In this document: in pieces, positions 42,018 to 51,059 of the stretch
Layout: each line of letters opens with the position of its first letter
Numbering within the stretch: position 1 is the first letter of the stretch
Assembly (NCBI GenBank): GCA_024236175.1
Contig: JACKKY010000001.1
Coordinates: forward strand, 1,550,001 to 1,614,000
DNA length: 64,000 nt
Direction: 5' to 3'
DNA from: Novosphingobium sp.
GTDB lineage: Bacteria > Pseudomonadota > Alphaproteobacteria > Sphingomonadales > Sphingomonadaceae
Translations under genes and position numbers: made by a program
The notes under the pieces: generated by a model
Database searches by the model: none
Seen by the model: the letters and a program-made list of their open reading frames with translations, nothing else
What the model was told of the DNA's origin: nothing

Positions 42018-43079
42018 CTATCCCGCAGCGTTCAGCACTGCGCACCATTGCCCGAACGACTGGATGCGCTCCCACAGCAAGACGCGTGTGCCGGCGAAAT
42101 TGTGGACATGGCCCATCCTCGGGCAGATGAACAGGTCGACGCTGCGTGACAGGCCGAACGCGCGGGGTTCGCCAAGCGGATCGGGTACAAGGTCCCGCAC
42201 ACCCATGGCGCACAGCACCGGCACGGTCACCGCCGCCGCTTCGGTCGCGACAACGCCGGGCGTCAGGGTCGAACGTGCCGCGCATCTGGGCGTCACTTTC
42301 GAATTCCAGGGCATGGCGTCATGGTCCTCTGCCAGACCGTCCTCGCGGCCGACCGCCGCATAATGCTGCAGATCCTGTGCGACGACTTCCTGGGGCACGT
42401 CGTCGTAGTGGAAGCCCCATGCCAGCGACATCCAGGCGGCATCCTGGGGGCCGTTCTGCGCGGCCATCGCCAAGGCCCTCGCGTTGAGTGGTTCGGCGCC
42501 TTCGTCCAGACGGGCGTCGCGCGGATACCAGGCGACCACGATGGGCTCCCCGCCCGGCGGAGTCGACGGATGGCTGTGGATCGCGCTGAAGCCCAGCGTC
42601 ACGATACCGCTATAGCTGCTGTGCCGTGCCTGCTGGTAAATGGTCAGCCCGGCCCCCAGCGCATGCCCCATGCCGATTGCGACCGGCTGGTGAACCGGCG
42701 GATAGCCTTCCAGCAGCACGCCGTTCGCCAGGCGCAACAGGATCTCCTGCTCCGCCGCATGGGCGGCGGCGGTCAGGGTTGCGTAGTCGAGTTCGTCGGG
42801 GTCGTGTTCCGAAGAGTCACCGCCTCCCAGCAGGTCCAGCGCGGCGAAGATCGAACCGCGCTCTGCGTGGAAGCTGGCCTGCGCGCCTTCTCCGGGTCCC
42901 GGCATTTCCTGGGTGTAATAGCGGCGCGAATAGCTGCTGCTCGGCGTCGCGAACAGGACCACTGCCGGACTGCCGAGCGTCTCGGGTTCCGGCAGGACAA
43001 TGGTCGCCGCCACGTTCGCAGGCTCGTCGAGTCCTGCCGCATCGGTCACATCGATGCTTAATTCGACCTGCCTGACCAT
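42018..43079 (-). CDS. Alpha/beta-hydrolase-fold protein lacking the nucleophile Ser
   Basis: A 353-residue protein with a weak alpha/beta-hydrolase pattern. VVLFATPSSSYS corresponds to the oxyanion strand region, and the nucleophile elbow reads GHALGAG where GHSLG-type sequences are expected, so position 140 is Ala. The C-terminal CPRMGHVHNF supplies a catalytic-type His. Either it is non-hydrolytic or another residue acts. The ATG at 43079 is preceded by GGGAG; the extension to 43259 lacks conservation and overlaps the AraC region. It is divergent from the AraC regulator. Function is unknown. Confidence 0.6.
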   Translation of the reverse strand: MVRQVELSIDVTDAAGLDEPANVAATIVLPEPETLGSPAVVLFATPSSSYSRRYYTQEMPGPGEGAQASFHAERGSIFAALDLLGGGDSSEHDPDELDYATLTAAAHAAEQEILLRLANGVLLEGYPPVHQPVAIGMGHALGAGLTIYQQARHSSYSGIVTLGFSAIHSHPSTPPGGEPIVVAWYPRDARLDEGAEPLNARALAMAAQNGPQDAAWMSLAWGFHYDDVPQEVVAQDLQHYAAVGREDGLAEDHDAMPWNSKVTPRCAARSTLTPGVVATEAAAVTVPVLCAMGVRDLVPDPLGEPRAFGLSRSVDLFICPRMGHVHNFAGTRVLLWERIQSFGQWCAVLNAAG

Positions 43080-43157
43080 TGTACTCCCTTCCGCGATCCG
43101 CTTGTGACCCAGCTTCGCGTTGTTCGTCAAAGGGGAATCGCGATCGCAACAGCCGAG

Positions 43158-43185
43158 TTGACGCCGGATGGCAAAGGAATATCCT
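43158..43185 (+). promoter_or_regulatory. Possible sigma-70-like promoter for the AraC gene
   Basis: TTGACG (43158-43163) and TATCCT (43180-43185) with a 16-bp spacer lie 64 bp upstream of the AraC-family ATG. Weak -10 match; given with low confidence. Confidence 0.3.
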
Positions 43186-43248
43186 AGGCAGGCGAAGGGA
43201 TCGGCCCGATTGCCGGAGACCGAGCCCGCCTGCGGGAGAAAGAGTGCA

Positions 43249-44358
43249 ATGCCGCGCATTGCTGCAATTGCCGATACCAGGTCGCTGTCGGACCTGCTGT
43301 CCGGGCTCGAGTTGCGCGGACAGAGCTGGTGCTACAGCGATCTCGGACGTCAGGCGGGATTTTCCGTCCCGCCCGGAGACGCCGTTCTGTTTCACGCCGT
43401 GCTGCACGGCTCGATCCGTATCGCCTGCGCAAGCGGCGATGTGGCGGTGCTGGAAAAGGGTGATGTCGCCATCGTCCTGTCCGGCGAGGCCCATGCCTTG
43501 CGCACCAGTCCGGAAAGCGAGGCCAGCACGCATGAATTCCTCCGCGAGGAACGCGCGGTCGATATTCCCCCGACTGTCATGCTGGGAACTGTCGGCACGG
43601 TCTGCGCCAGAGTGCTGAGCGGCAGGCTGCGTCCGAGCTGGCCGAGCGAAGTGAGCCGTTCCACCCTTCCGCCGATGCTGCAGCTCGCCAAGGCCGAGGG
43701 CGGTCCGGCGGCCGCGCTGTTACAGCAAGATGCCCTTGCCCTGTCGGGCATGGGTGCGGGATCGGCCGCGTTGCTGACCCGGCTGGCGTCGCTCATGCTT
43801 GTGGCCGGACTGCGTGCGGAGCCGGGCTGCCGCCGGCTGTTCGCGCCGCAGCGGCGCGATCCTATCGCGCAGGCGCTCCAGCTTATCGAGGGGAACCCCT
43901 CCGCAAGCTGGACAGTGGAGAAGCTGGCCCGATCGGTCGGCATGGGGCGCTCCAATTTCGCCGCGCACTTCACCCAGTCGGTTGGCCGGGCGCCGATGGA
44001 GGTGGTGGCCGAGCACCGCATGGAGCATGCCGCCGCGCTGTTGCGGCAGGGGCGGCTCAAGATCGCCGAGATCAGCGAGATGGCCGGCTACAGTTCGGAA
44101 GCGGCCTTCAGTCGCCGGTTCACGCGCCATTTCGGCCTTTCGCCAAGCCAGATGCGCGACAGCGTGCGTGCCTGCGAAAACACGGCCGAAGCGCGTCCCC
44201 TGGGTTTCTATCCCCTGTTGACCGGCCGCCCCGCCGAAGATGCGGCGGCGATCGGACGGCAACGCGCTGCAGGCGGCGTTTCGGCCCCGGGCGCTTCTGC
44301 CGACCGGCCGCTCGATTTCTCGCACAGCGGCTATATCCGGCTGGGCTCGCGCGATTAG
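43249..44358 (+). CDS. AraC family transcriptional regulator
   Basis: A 369-residue regulator. The N-terminal ~170 residues form a cupin-type (cupin_6) sensor with VLFHAVLHGSIRIAC and GDVAIVLSGEAHAL. The C-terminal AraC double HTH includes WTVEKLARSVGMGRSNFAAHF and IAEISEMAGYSSEAAFSRRF. A ~65-residue tail follows. The ATG at 43249 follows GGGAGAAAG; an earlier frame start at 43168 lacks support. It is divergent from the alpha/beta-hydrolase-like gene and upstream of the amidohydrolase gene, either of which may be its target. Confidence 0.85.
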   Translation: MPRIAAIADTRSLSDLLSGLELRGQSWCYSDLGRQAGFSVPPGDAVLFHAVLHGSIRIACASGDVAVLEKGDVAIVLSGEAHALRTSPESEASTHEFLREERAVDIPPTVMLGTVGTVCARVLSGRLRPSWPSEVSRSTLPPMLQLAKAEGGPAAALLQQDALALSGMGAGSAALLTRLASLMLVAGLRAEPGCRRLFAPQRRDPIAQALQLIEGNPSASWTVEKLARSVGMGRSNFAAHFTQSVGRAPMEVVAEHRMEHAAALLRQGRLKIAEISEMAGYSSEAAFSRRFTRHFGLSPSQMRDSVRACENTAEARPLGFYPLLTGRPAEDAAAIGRQRAAGGVSAPGASADRPLDFSHSGYIRLGSRD

Positions 44359-44484
44359 CATTCCGGCCTGCCCAATCCTTGCCCTGGCCGATGGACGATC
44401 AGGCAGCTGGCGTGGAGATGGAGGCCTTGCGGCATTGCGGCCGTTGCGCAACCATCATTGAATATTGCGAAGTGGGAGAGTCGA

Positions 44485-45690
44485 ATGAGTACCGCCACGC
44501 TTGAAAAGTCCGAATCCAAGTCGACGATCAAGATCATAGACGCTGACACGCACCTCACCGAACCGCACGACATGTGGGTCAAACGCTCGCCGGCAAAATA
44601 CAGGGACCGCGTGCCGCAGGTGAAGATGCTCGACGGCGTGCGCAGCTGGGTGATCGATGGCGACAAGTCGATCGGCACCGGCGCGCATCCCAACAGCGCC
44701 ATTTTCAAGGACGGCGGCAAGGCGCGCGATATCGACACGTTCCTCGCGCTCCAGTTCGAAGATGTTCACCCCGGCTCCTCCTCGATCAAGGAGCGGCTGG
44801 AAGTGATGGACGAGGCCGAAATCTATGCGCAGATCGTCTATCCGAACATCCTTGGATTCGGCGGTCAAGCATCGGCCAAGGTCGATCCTGAACTGAGGCT
44901 TGTCACGGTCCAGATATACAATGACGCGATGGCAGAGCTGCAGGAGGAATCGGGTCAGCGGCTGTTCCCGATGGCGCTGCTGCCATGGTGGGATGTGAAG
45001 GCGGCGGTCACCGAAACAGAGCGCTGCATCGCCATGGGCCTGCGCGGCATCAACATCAATTCCGACCCGCACATGCACAAGGACGAAATCAACGGCGGCA
45101 TGATTCCGGACCTCGGCCGCGAACACTGGTATCCGCTTTGGGAGCTGTGCGAAGACAGGAACCTGCCTGTCAATTTCCACATCGGCGCTTCGGAAACCTC
45201 GATCGACTGGATGGGCAAGATGGGCTGGCCGGGCCTGAGCCGGGATCTCGCCTCCGGCATCATGGGCGCGATGATCTTCTTCAACAACGGTCAGACCGTA
45301 TCGAATTTGATCTATTCCGGCCTGCTCGACCGCTTCAGGAACCTCAAGTTCGTGTCCGTCGAAAGCGGTGTCGGCTGGGTGCCTTTCCTCAAGGAAGCAC
45401 TGGATTACCAGCTCAAGGAAATCGCCGAAACCAAGAGTTTCGACAAGAAGCCCTCGGAATATTTCGCGAGCAACTTCTATTTCTGCTTCTGGTTCGAGCA
45501 GGGCGAGACCATCGCCCAGACAGTGCGCAGCGTCGGCGTCGAGAATTGCCTGTTCGAAACCGACTTTCCGCATCCCACGAGCCTCTACCCGATCGACCAC
45601 CTTGAGGACCACCTGACAGCCTTCACCGCCGAGGAACGCGCGAAGGTGCTCAGCCTCAACGCCGCGAAGCTCTACAACATCGACGTGTGA
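44485..45690 (+). CDS. Amidohydrolase family protein (ACMSD/LigW-like)
   Basis: A 401-residue amidohydrolase-2 TIM barrel. IDADTHLTEP gives the N-terminal metal residues (D-x-H), NFHIGA an internal His, SVESGVGWVPF the family SxxGWxP element, and FETDFPHPTSLYP the C-terminal Asp. Such proteins are non-oxidative decarboxylases or C-C/lactone hydrolases. The ATG at 44485 follows GGGAGAG; an ATG at 44458 is less likely. It ends exactly where the convergent IclR gene ends (adjacent stops). Confidence 0.8.
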   Translation: MSTATLEKSESKSTIKIIDADTHLTEPHDMWVKRSPAKYRDRVPQVKMLDGVRSWVIDGDKSIGTGAHPNSAIFKDGGKARDIDTFLALQFEDVHPGSSSIKERLEVMDEAEIYAQIVYPNILGFGGQASAKVDPELRLVTVQIYNDAMAELQEESGQRLFPMALLPWWDVKAAVTETERCIAMGLRGININSDPHMHKDEINGGMIPDLGREHWYPLWELCEDRNLPVNFHIGASETSIDWMGKMGWPGLSRDLASGIMGAMIFFNNGQTVSNLIYSGLLDRFRNLKFVSVESGVGWVPFLKEALDYQLKEIAETKSFDKKPSEYFASNFYFCFWFEQGETIAQTVRSVGVENCLFETDFPHPTSLYPIDHLEDHLTAFTAEERAKVLSLNAAKLYNIDV

Positions 45691-46578
45691 TCAATCCCGG
45701 GCGCGGTCGGCCTGCATGATCTGCAGGCTTGCCGCGACCAGCCTGTTCCCCAGCGTCTGCACTTCGTCTCCGCCGATCGGCCCGGCGAAACCGCCAAGGC
45801 ACAGGCTGTAGATGCACCGGCCGTCGCGGTCGAAAACGGGCGCCGCGATCAGGATCAGGTCGTATTCGCAGGAGGGTTCGATCCGGTCCGGCTGCATCGG
45901 ATGGCGCCCCCACGACCGGACCAGCTTGAGCAGTTCCCCCTTGTAACGGGTCGCTTCGCTTCCCGCGGCCATTTCCTCCATCTGCGCCGCCATTTGCGAA
46001 CTCTGCGGCGCCCGCAGCTCGACCTGGAAACTGCGTTCGCGGATCTTGGCGAGACCGTCCCGCCAGTAGTCGATCATCTCACCGTCGATGCCCGTCCCGG
46101 CGCGGTGCAGCCACGCGTCGATTTCATCATCGCCGGACCATGCGAGGAAGGATGCGCCAAGCGGTGGAACGAGCGGCATGCGCTCGCCGACGTTGAGCCC
46201 CGCGCTGCGGCCATCGTCCGTATCGCAGGAAATGACGCCAAGGATCTCGTCCCCGATCACCGTGCTGACGAGCGACGGAATGCCCAGTTCGTCGCGCAGC
46301 ATCGCGGCCGCCGCCTGCGCGCGGGCAAGCAGCGGCTGGCTCGCCATGGCCACCTGGCCGGCGGCATACAGCGCAGGACCCAGCCGGAAGCTCTTCTGCC
46401 GTGGGCAGCGCGTCACATAGCCGCGTTCCATGAGCACGTTCAGCACTGCATGGCACGACGCGAGGTTGATTCCTGTGCCCTTGACGATTTCCGACAGCGT
46501 AAAGCCCCGGCCCGGAAAACAGGCAAGAAAGTCAATGATGTCTGCGCTGCGTGAAGCAGCGAGCGCTGGTCTGGACAT
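45691..46578 (-). CDS. IclR family transcriptional regulator
   Basis: A 295-residue regulator. The N-terminal winged helix has FTLSEIVKGTGINLASCHAVLNVLMERGYV and the wing PRQKSFRLGPAL. The effector domain contains VISCDTDDGRSAG and MPLVPPLGASFLAW, as in IclR proteins sensing small aromatic or alicyclic acids. I use ATG 46578 (MSRPALAASRS), since the family alignment begins there; 46614 is the other option and would overlap the divergent promoter. It likely controls the seven-gene operon opposite. Confidence 0.83.
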   Translation of the reverse strand: MSRPALAASRSADIIDFLACFPGRGFTLSEIVKGTGINLASCHAVLNVLMERGYVTRCPRQKSFRLGPALYAAGQVAMASQPLLARAQAAAAMLRDELGIPSLVSTVIGDEILGVISCDTDDGRSAGLNVGERMPLVPPLGASFLAWSGDDEIDAWLHRAGTGIDGEMIDYWRDGLAKIRERSFQVELRAPQSSQMAAQMEEMAAGSEATRYKGELLKLVRSWGRHPMQPDRIEPSCEYDLILIAAPVFDRDGRCIYSLCLGGFAGPIGGDEVQTLGNRLVAASLQIMQADRARD

Positions 46579-46593
46579 GAAGTTTCCGAATCG

Positions 46594-46623
46594 TTGACAC
46601 GCCTGCTTCGGCATGCATATTAT
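46594..46623 (+). promoter_or_regulatory. Sigma-70-type promoter of the SDR-LLM-LuxE-like operon
   Basis: TTGACA (46594-46599) and TATTAT (46618-46623) are separated by 18 bp and precede the SDR ATG by 63 bp. This is the best vegetative-type promoter seen in the window. The inferred start point falls within the palindrome just downstream. Confidence 0.6.
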
Positions 46624-46625
46624 CG

Positions 46626-46665
46626 ATATTACATAATATTTTTCGACATTGCAAAAAGTAATGTC
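46626..46665. promoter_or_regulatory. Two AT-rich dyads, putative IclR operators
   Basis: ATATTA-CA-TAATAT (46626-46639) overlaps the predicted transcription start. GACATT-N9-AATGTC (46645-46665) follows 5 bp later. Both lie between the IclR gene and the operon it faces. Occupancy of the first would block the promoter at 46594. Confidence 0.5.
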
Positions 46666-46686
46666 AAGTCAAACGGGAGAACAACG

Positions 46687-47529
46687 ATGGCGTTGCCGAT
46701 CAATCTGAGCGGCAAGACCATTCTGGTCTGCGGCATTCACAAGGGTGGCATGGGCGGGGCGACCTGCCGGCAAGTGGCCAGGGCTGGGGGCACCGTGATC
46801 GCGGTGGACCGCGACCAGGCCTTTGTCGACGAGATCGCCGAGGAGGTGCGCGCATTGGGCGGCACCGCGCACACCATGGTCACCGATCTCTACGACATCG
46901 CCCAATGCGAGGCGCTGATACCCGACGCCGTCGCCAGGTTCGGCCCGATCGACGGGCTCGTCAACGTGGCGGGAGGCACGCTCGGCGGCGAGTGGATGCC
47001 GCTTGAGGAAACGCCGGGCGAGAGCTTCTGGAAGACCATGCAGCTCAACTACGCCTATGTGTTCTACCTGTGCCGCGACGCCGCCGCCGAATGGATCCGC
47101 ACCGGGCGGGCCGGCGCGATCGTCAACATCGGCTCGGTCAGCGCCAAGGATGCGGCGCCGTGGCACGGTCCCTACGGCGCGGCAAAATCAGGTATCATCG
47201 CGCTCACCAGGACCATGGCGAACGAATGGCACGAATTCGGGATCCGCGCGAACGCGGTCTCGCCCGGCGCGGTCTCGAGCGAGCGAGTGGCGGAAAAGGC
47301 CCGGACGATGTCGGCGCGCGCGATCGCCAGCCGCGACCCCGGCGACACGGTCATTTTCACCAAGCCCGAGGAAATGGCGAACGCCATCACCTTCCTGCTG
47401 TGCGATCTCGCTTCGGGAATTTCGGGCCAGAACCTGACGGTCGACCACTCGCTCAGCACCAAGTTCTGCGCCGGCCGCCGCCGCAGCCGCAAAGAAACCG
47501 AACAGGCAATCCAAGACGGGAAGAACTGA
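46687..47529 (+). CDS. SDR family oxidoreductase
   Basis: A 280-residue short-chain dehydrogenase with an unusual cofactor loop, GIHKGGMGG, in place of TGxxxGIG. NVAGG, Ser in NIGSVSAK and YGAAKSG complete the catalytic set, and the C-terminus has ISGQNLTVDHS. NAD(P) binding is expected but the loop is atypical. The ATG at 46687 follows GGGAG. First gene of the seven-gene operon; its TGA overlaps the ATG of the LLM gene. Confidence 0.83.
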   Translation: MALPINLSGKTILVCGIHKGGMGGATCRQVARAGGTVIAVDRDQAFVDEIAEEVRALGGTAHTMVTDLYDIAQCEALIPDAVARFGPIDGLVNVAGGTLGGEWMPLEETPGESFWKTMQLNYAYVFYLCRDAAAEWIRTGRAGAIVNIGSVSAKDAAPWHGPYGAAKSGIIALTRTMANEWHEFGIRANAVSPGAVSSERVAEKARTMSARAIASRDPGDTVIFTKPEEMANAITFLLCDLASGISGQNLTVDHSLSTKFCAGRRRSRKETEQAIQDGKN

Positions 47530-48695
47530 TGGAACTCGGACTACTCTACGAAATCGAAGCGCCCCAGCCCTGGGCGGGCGATCATCCCTGGGGACAGCGC
47601 ACGGCCGAACGCCGAGCCTACGCCAATTGCCTCGACCAGATCGAACTGGCCGACAAGAAGGGCTTTCACACCGCCTGGTTGGTCGAACACCATTTCCGCG
47701 AAGGCCGCAGCCACATGCCCTGCAACGACGTGGTGCTGGGCGCGCTGGCGCGGACCACCGAGCAGATCAAGCTGGGCTTCGGCGTCGCGCTGATGCCGCA
47801 TGAATTCATCCATCCGGCCCGCGTCGCCGAAAAGGTGGCGACAGTGGACCTGCTTTCCAAAGGTCGCGCGATCTGGGGCATGGGCCGCTCCACACCGATG
47901 GAACAGATTGCGTTCGGCGTGGACATTCCCGAATCGAAGAAGAAGGTGCAGGCCGCGGCGCGCAGCGTCGTCGGCATGTGGGAACAGGAATATTACGAAG
48001 AGCACTCGGAATATCTCGATTTTCCCAAGCGCATGGTCACGCCGAAGCCGTACCAGTACCCCCATCCGCCGTGCTGGATGGCAGGCGTTTCGGAAGAGAG
48101 CATTCGCATTGCCGGGCACAATGCCCTGGGGCTCCTGTGCTTCGCGATCATGCAGCCGCTGGACAAGCTCGCGACGCTGATCGACGCCTATCGCGAGGAG
48201 CAGAAGACGGCAGTCCCGCTGACCAGCGTCAGCACCAACAAGGTCGGCGTCTATACGCTGGTCCATTGCTCGGAATCCCGGGCCAAGTTCGAGACCAACC
48301 GCGTCTGGGAATCGCTCTGGTGGTGGTATGCCAGCTCGGCCGAATTCATTCTCAAGTGGGAAATGGCGCATCTGCCCCCGGAAGCACAGGAAAAGGCGTT
48401 CCCGCTGCTCAAGAAGCAGGCCGAGGGTGGCTTCGACCTGAACGAATTCGACGAGCAGGACATGGTCATCATCGGCACGCCTGACGAATGCCTGAAGAAA
48501 TTCCTGAAATACGAGGAAGCCGGCGTCGACCAGGTGCTGTGCTACGTCAATTTCGGCTACCTGCCCCAGGATGCCGTGCTTGAGTGCATCACGCTGCTCG
48601 GCGACTACGTGATCCCCGAGCTCAAGGCGATGGGCGCCAAGCGAACGGCGCAGGGCATCGAGCGGTCGATCGCGGCGCAGCAGGCGGCGGAATGA
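47529..48695 (+). CDS. LLM class flavin-dependent monooxygenase-like protein
   Basis: A 388-residue luciferase-fold protein closer to bacterial luciferase-type monooxygenases than the LLM at 20359. Features are LVEHHFREG, LGFGVALMPHEFIHPARVAEKVATVDLLSKGR and GMGRSTPMEQIAFG. It should use reduced flavin and O2 on an aldehyde, ketone or similar. No flavin reductase is encoded beside it. Its start overlaps the SDR stop (TGATG) and its stop overlaps the esterase ATG (ATGA), so the three are coupled. Confidence 0.83.
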   Translation: MELGLLYEIEAPQPWAGDHPWGQRTAERRAYANCLDQIELADKKGFHTAWLVEHHFREGRSHMPCNDVVLGALARTTEQIKLGFGVALMPHEFIHPARVAEKVATVDLLSKGRAIWGMGRSTPMEQIAFGVDIPESKKKVQAAARSVVGMWEQEYYEEHSEYLDFPKRMVTPKPYQYPHPPCWMAGVSEESIRIAGHNALGLLCFAIMQPLDKLATLIDAYREEQKTAVPLTSVSTNKVGVYTLVHCSESRAKFETNRVWESLWWWYASSAEFILKWEMAHLPPEAQEKAFPLLKKQAEGGFDLNEFDEQDMVIIGTPDECLKKFLKYEEAGVDQVLCYVNFGYLPQDAVLECITLLGDYVIPELKAMGAKRTAQGIERSIAAQQAAE

Positions 48696-49564
48696 GCGCG
48701 ACCGTCGCGATCCCGCCCGAGCGCGCGGGCCGTCCCGCGCCGCCCGATCTCGCCGAGCGGCGCGAGCAGATGGGCGCGGCGGTAGCGTCGGGCGTATTCG
48801 CCACCAAAAGGCCACCAGTCGAGACCACTTTCGACGGCAAGCGCACCCTGCGCTTCTCACCCGAAAGCGAGGCGAGAGGTTGGATGCTGCAGCTCCACGG
48901 CGGGGGCTTCCGGATCGGCCGGCCCGAATTCGAAGGGCCATTCGCGGAAGCGCTGGCGGCGCGTTGCGGCATCGAGGTGGTCGTCCCGCAATATCGTCTC
49001 GCGCCCGAGGGGCCGTTCCCGGCAGGGCTCAACGATGCGCTGTCGGCGCTCACGGCGCTGCGCGCCCAGATCGGTGACGCGCCGCTGGTCGTCGGCGGCG
49101 ATTCGGCCGGCGGCGGGCTGGCGGCGGCGCTGGGCGTGCTGTCGGCGCAAGGCATGGCACCGCGCATCGACGCGCTCGTGCTGCTTTCGCCGTGGCTGGA
49201 CCTCACCGTTTCCGCGCCCGCCTATGCGGAGAATGCCGACGACCCGATGTTCTCGAAGGAGCAGGCCGACATCGCCGCCGAGCTCTATCTCCAGGGGTTC
49301 GACCCGACCCATCCGCTCGCCTCGCCGCTGCTCGCGCCGGTCGCATCGCTGCCGCCGACCCTGATCAGCGTCGGGACCGGCGAAGTGCTGCGCGACGACA
49401 GCCTGCGCTTCCACGACAAGCTGCTGGCGGCCGGGGTTCGGTCCGAGCTGAGCGCGATTGACGGCATGGAGCATGTCGCGGTTGTCCGCAGCATGGAGCT
49501 TACCGGCGCGGCAGAGACTTTCGAGGCGGTCGCAGCCTTTGTCGAGAGCGTTCTCGACGGATAG
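48692..49564 (+). CDS. HSL-family alpha/beta hydrolase (esterase)
   Basis: A 290-residue hormone-sensitive-lipase-type esterase. The oxyanion motif LHGGGF, nucleophile elbow GGDSAGGG (catalytic Ser), and DGMEHVAV with a C-terminal catalytic His and preceding acidic residues (DDSLRFHDKL region) are all present. It hydrolyses carboxylic esters or lactones, for example the product of a Baeyer-Villiger-type oxidation by the coupled LLM enzyme. It is followed by an 83-bp gap and then the LuxE-like pair. Confidence 0.85.
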   Translation: MSATVAIPPERAGRPAPPDLAERREQMGAAVASGVFATKRPPVETTFDGKRTLRFSPESEARGWMLQLHGGGFRIGRPEFEGPFAEALAARCGIEVVVPQYRLAPEGPFPAGLNDALSALTALRAQIGDAPLVVGGDSAGGGLAAALGVLSAQGMAPRIDALVLLSPWLDLTVSAPAYAENADDPMFSKEQADIAAELYLQGFDPTHPLASPLLAPVASLPPTLISVGTGEVLRDDSLRFHDKLLAAGVRSELSAIDGMEHVAVVRSMELTGAAETFEAVAAFVESVLDG

Positions 49565-49647
49565 GGCTGGACCACCCGTCATCACCCTGCTAACAAAGTG
49601 ATCAGCAACGGGCCGACTGGCCGAAACTGACATGGGTGGTGATGCCG

Positions 49648-51036
49648 ATGGCGATCAATCTTCTTCCGGACAATCCGGCGGCCTGGACCTATCGTAGCTG
49701 GGACGACCTGATGTCGATCCCGCGCGAGGAGCGCGAGAAGCTGCAGCTGGAGGCGGTGCGCATCAGCTTCCGCCGGCTGCGCGACCGTATCCCGGCGCTC
49801 AAGAAACTGGCCGACCGCCAGGGCGTGGAAGCCATCGACCGGATCGAGGACGTGCTGCCGGTGTGCTTCGACCACCGCGTGCTCAAGAACTACCCGATCC
49901 AGATCATCGAGAACCGCGATTTCCCCAAGCTTACCGCCTGGCTCGGCAAGCTGACGGCGCACGACCTGACCCGCGTGGACCTGACCGGCCTGACCACCAT
50001 CGAGGAATGGCTGGGCAGGCTCGAAGCCTTCGGGATGCTCGTCACCTATTCGAGCGGGACGACCGGCAAGCTTTCCTTCGTGCCGCGCAGCCTCGACGAG
50101 TTCGGGCCGTGGAAATTCCATTTCTACAACGTCAACAAGGCGTCGGGCGGCGTCGATCACTGGACGACCAAGCTGCCCACCTTCTTTCCCGGCTATCGCG
50201 GCGGTTACCAGACGATGCTCAAGATGATGAGCATGTTCAACATGGAGATGGCCGGCGGGCCGGAGCATTACTACACGCTCTACGACACGCATATCCCGGC
50301 CGACCTGATGGCGCTTTCCGGCCGTCTGCAATCGGCCGAGGACAAGGGCGAAATCGCGAGCCTGGGCCTCGATCCGGCGCTTCTCGAACAGCGGCAGAAG
50401 ATGCTGGAGCAGGGCCGCCGGCGTGAGCAGGACATGGAAGCCTGGTTCGGCAGGCTGATCGAGCAGTTCAAGGGCCAGCGCGTGAAGATCGGCGGCACCT
50501 TCTCCGATCTCTACCGCGTCGCCAGGGCCGGAATGGACAAGGGCATCAAGTGCGAATTCGCGCCCGGTTCCGTGCTGCAGGGCGGCGGCGGCATGAAGGG
50601 CTACAAGGACGCGCCCGACGACTGGGAAGACCAGGTCAAGAACTTCTTCGGCATAGAGCGGATGGGCAACCAGTACGGATTTTCCGAATGCATCGGCAAC
50701 GCGCCGCTGTGCGATGCCGGCTATTTCCATCTGCCGCCCTATTCGGTGCCGCTGCTGATGGATGCCGACGGCAATGCCCTGCCGCGCGAAGGCGTGCAGA
50801 AAGGGCGGCTGGTGCTCGTCGACCCGATTCCGCAGTCCTACTGGGGCGGCTTCACGTCCGGCGACGAAGTCACGATCCACTGGGACGAGGATTGCCCGTG
50901 CGGCTGGCAAAGCCCGCGCGTCGGCAAGACGATCCGCCGCTTCGCCGAAAGCGAGGGCGGCGACGACAAGATTACCTGTGCCGGATCGCAGCAGGCCTAT
51001 AACGAGTTCATGGAATTCGTCGCGGGAGACGGCTGA
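49648..51036 (+). CDS. LuxE/PaaK-like acyl-adenylate-forming protein, copy 1
   Basis: A 462-residue protein of the ANL/LuxE type. The phosphate loop YSSGTTGK is at 135-141, GGGGMKGY matches the LuxE GGGWK region, and YGFSECIG is the ANL Y-G-x-T/S-E motif. PQSYWGGFTSGDEV and DEDCPCGW follow. LuxE proteins adenylate fatty acids and pass the acyl group to a Cys; the substrate here is unknown. The start at ATG 49648 (AINLLPDNP) aligns residue for residue with copy 2 and gives the same 462-residue length. Upstream GTG/ATG codons are alternatives. Confidence 0.72.
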   Translation: MAINLLPDNPAAWTYRSWDDLMSIPREEREKLQLEAVRISFRRLRDRIPALKKLADRQGVEAIDRIEDVLPVCFDHRVLKNYPIQIIENRDFPKLTAWLGKLTAHDLTRVDLTGLTTIEEWLGRLEAFGMLVTYSSGTTGKLSFVPRSLDEFGPWKFHFYNVNKASGGVDHWTTKLPTFFPGYRGGYQTMLKMMSMFNMEMAGGPEHYYTLYDTHIPADLMALSGRLQSAEDKGEIASLGLDPALLEQRQKMLEQGRRREQDMEAWFGRLIEQFKGQRVKIGGTFSDLYRVARAGMDKGIKCEFAPGSVLQGGGGMKGYKDAPDDWEDQVKNFFGIERMGNQYGFSECIGNAPLCDAGYFHLPPYSVPLLMDADGNALPREGVQKGRLVLVDPIPQSYWGGFTSGDEVTIHWDEDCPCGWQSPRVGKTIRRFAESEGGDDKITCAGSQQAYNEFMEFVAGDG

Positions 51037-51059
51037 ACCGGCGCTTCGGGAGAGGGACG

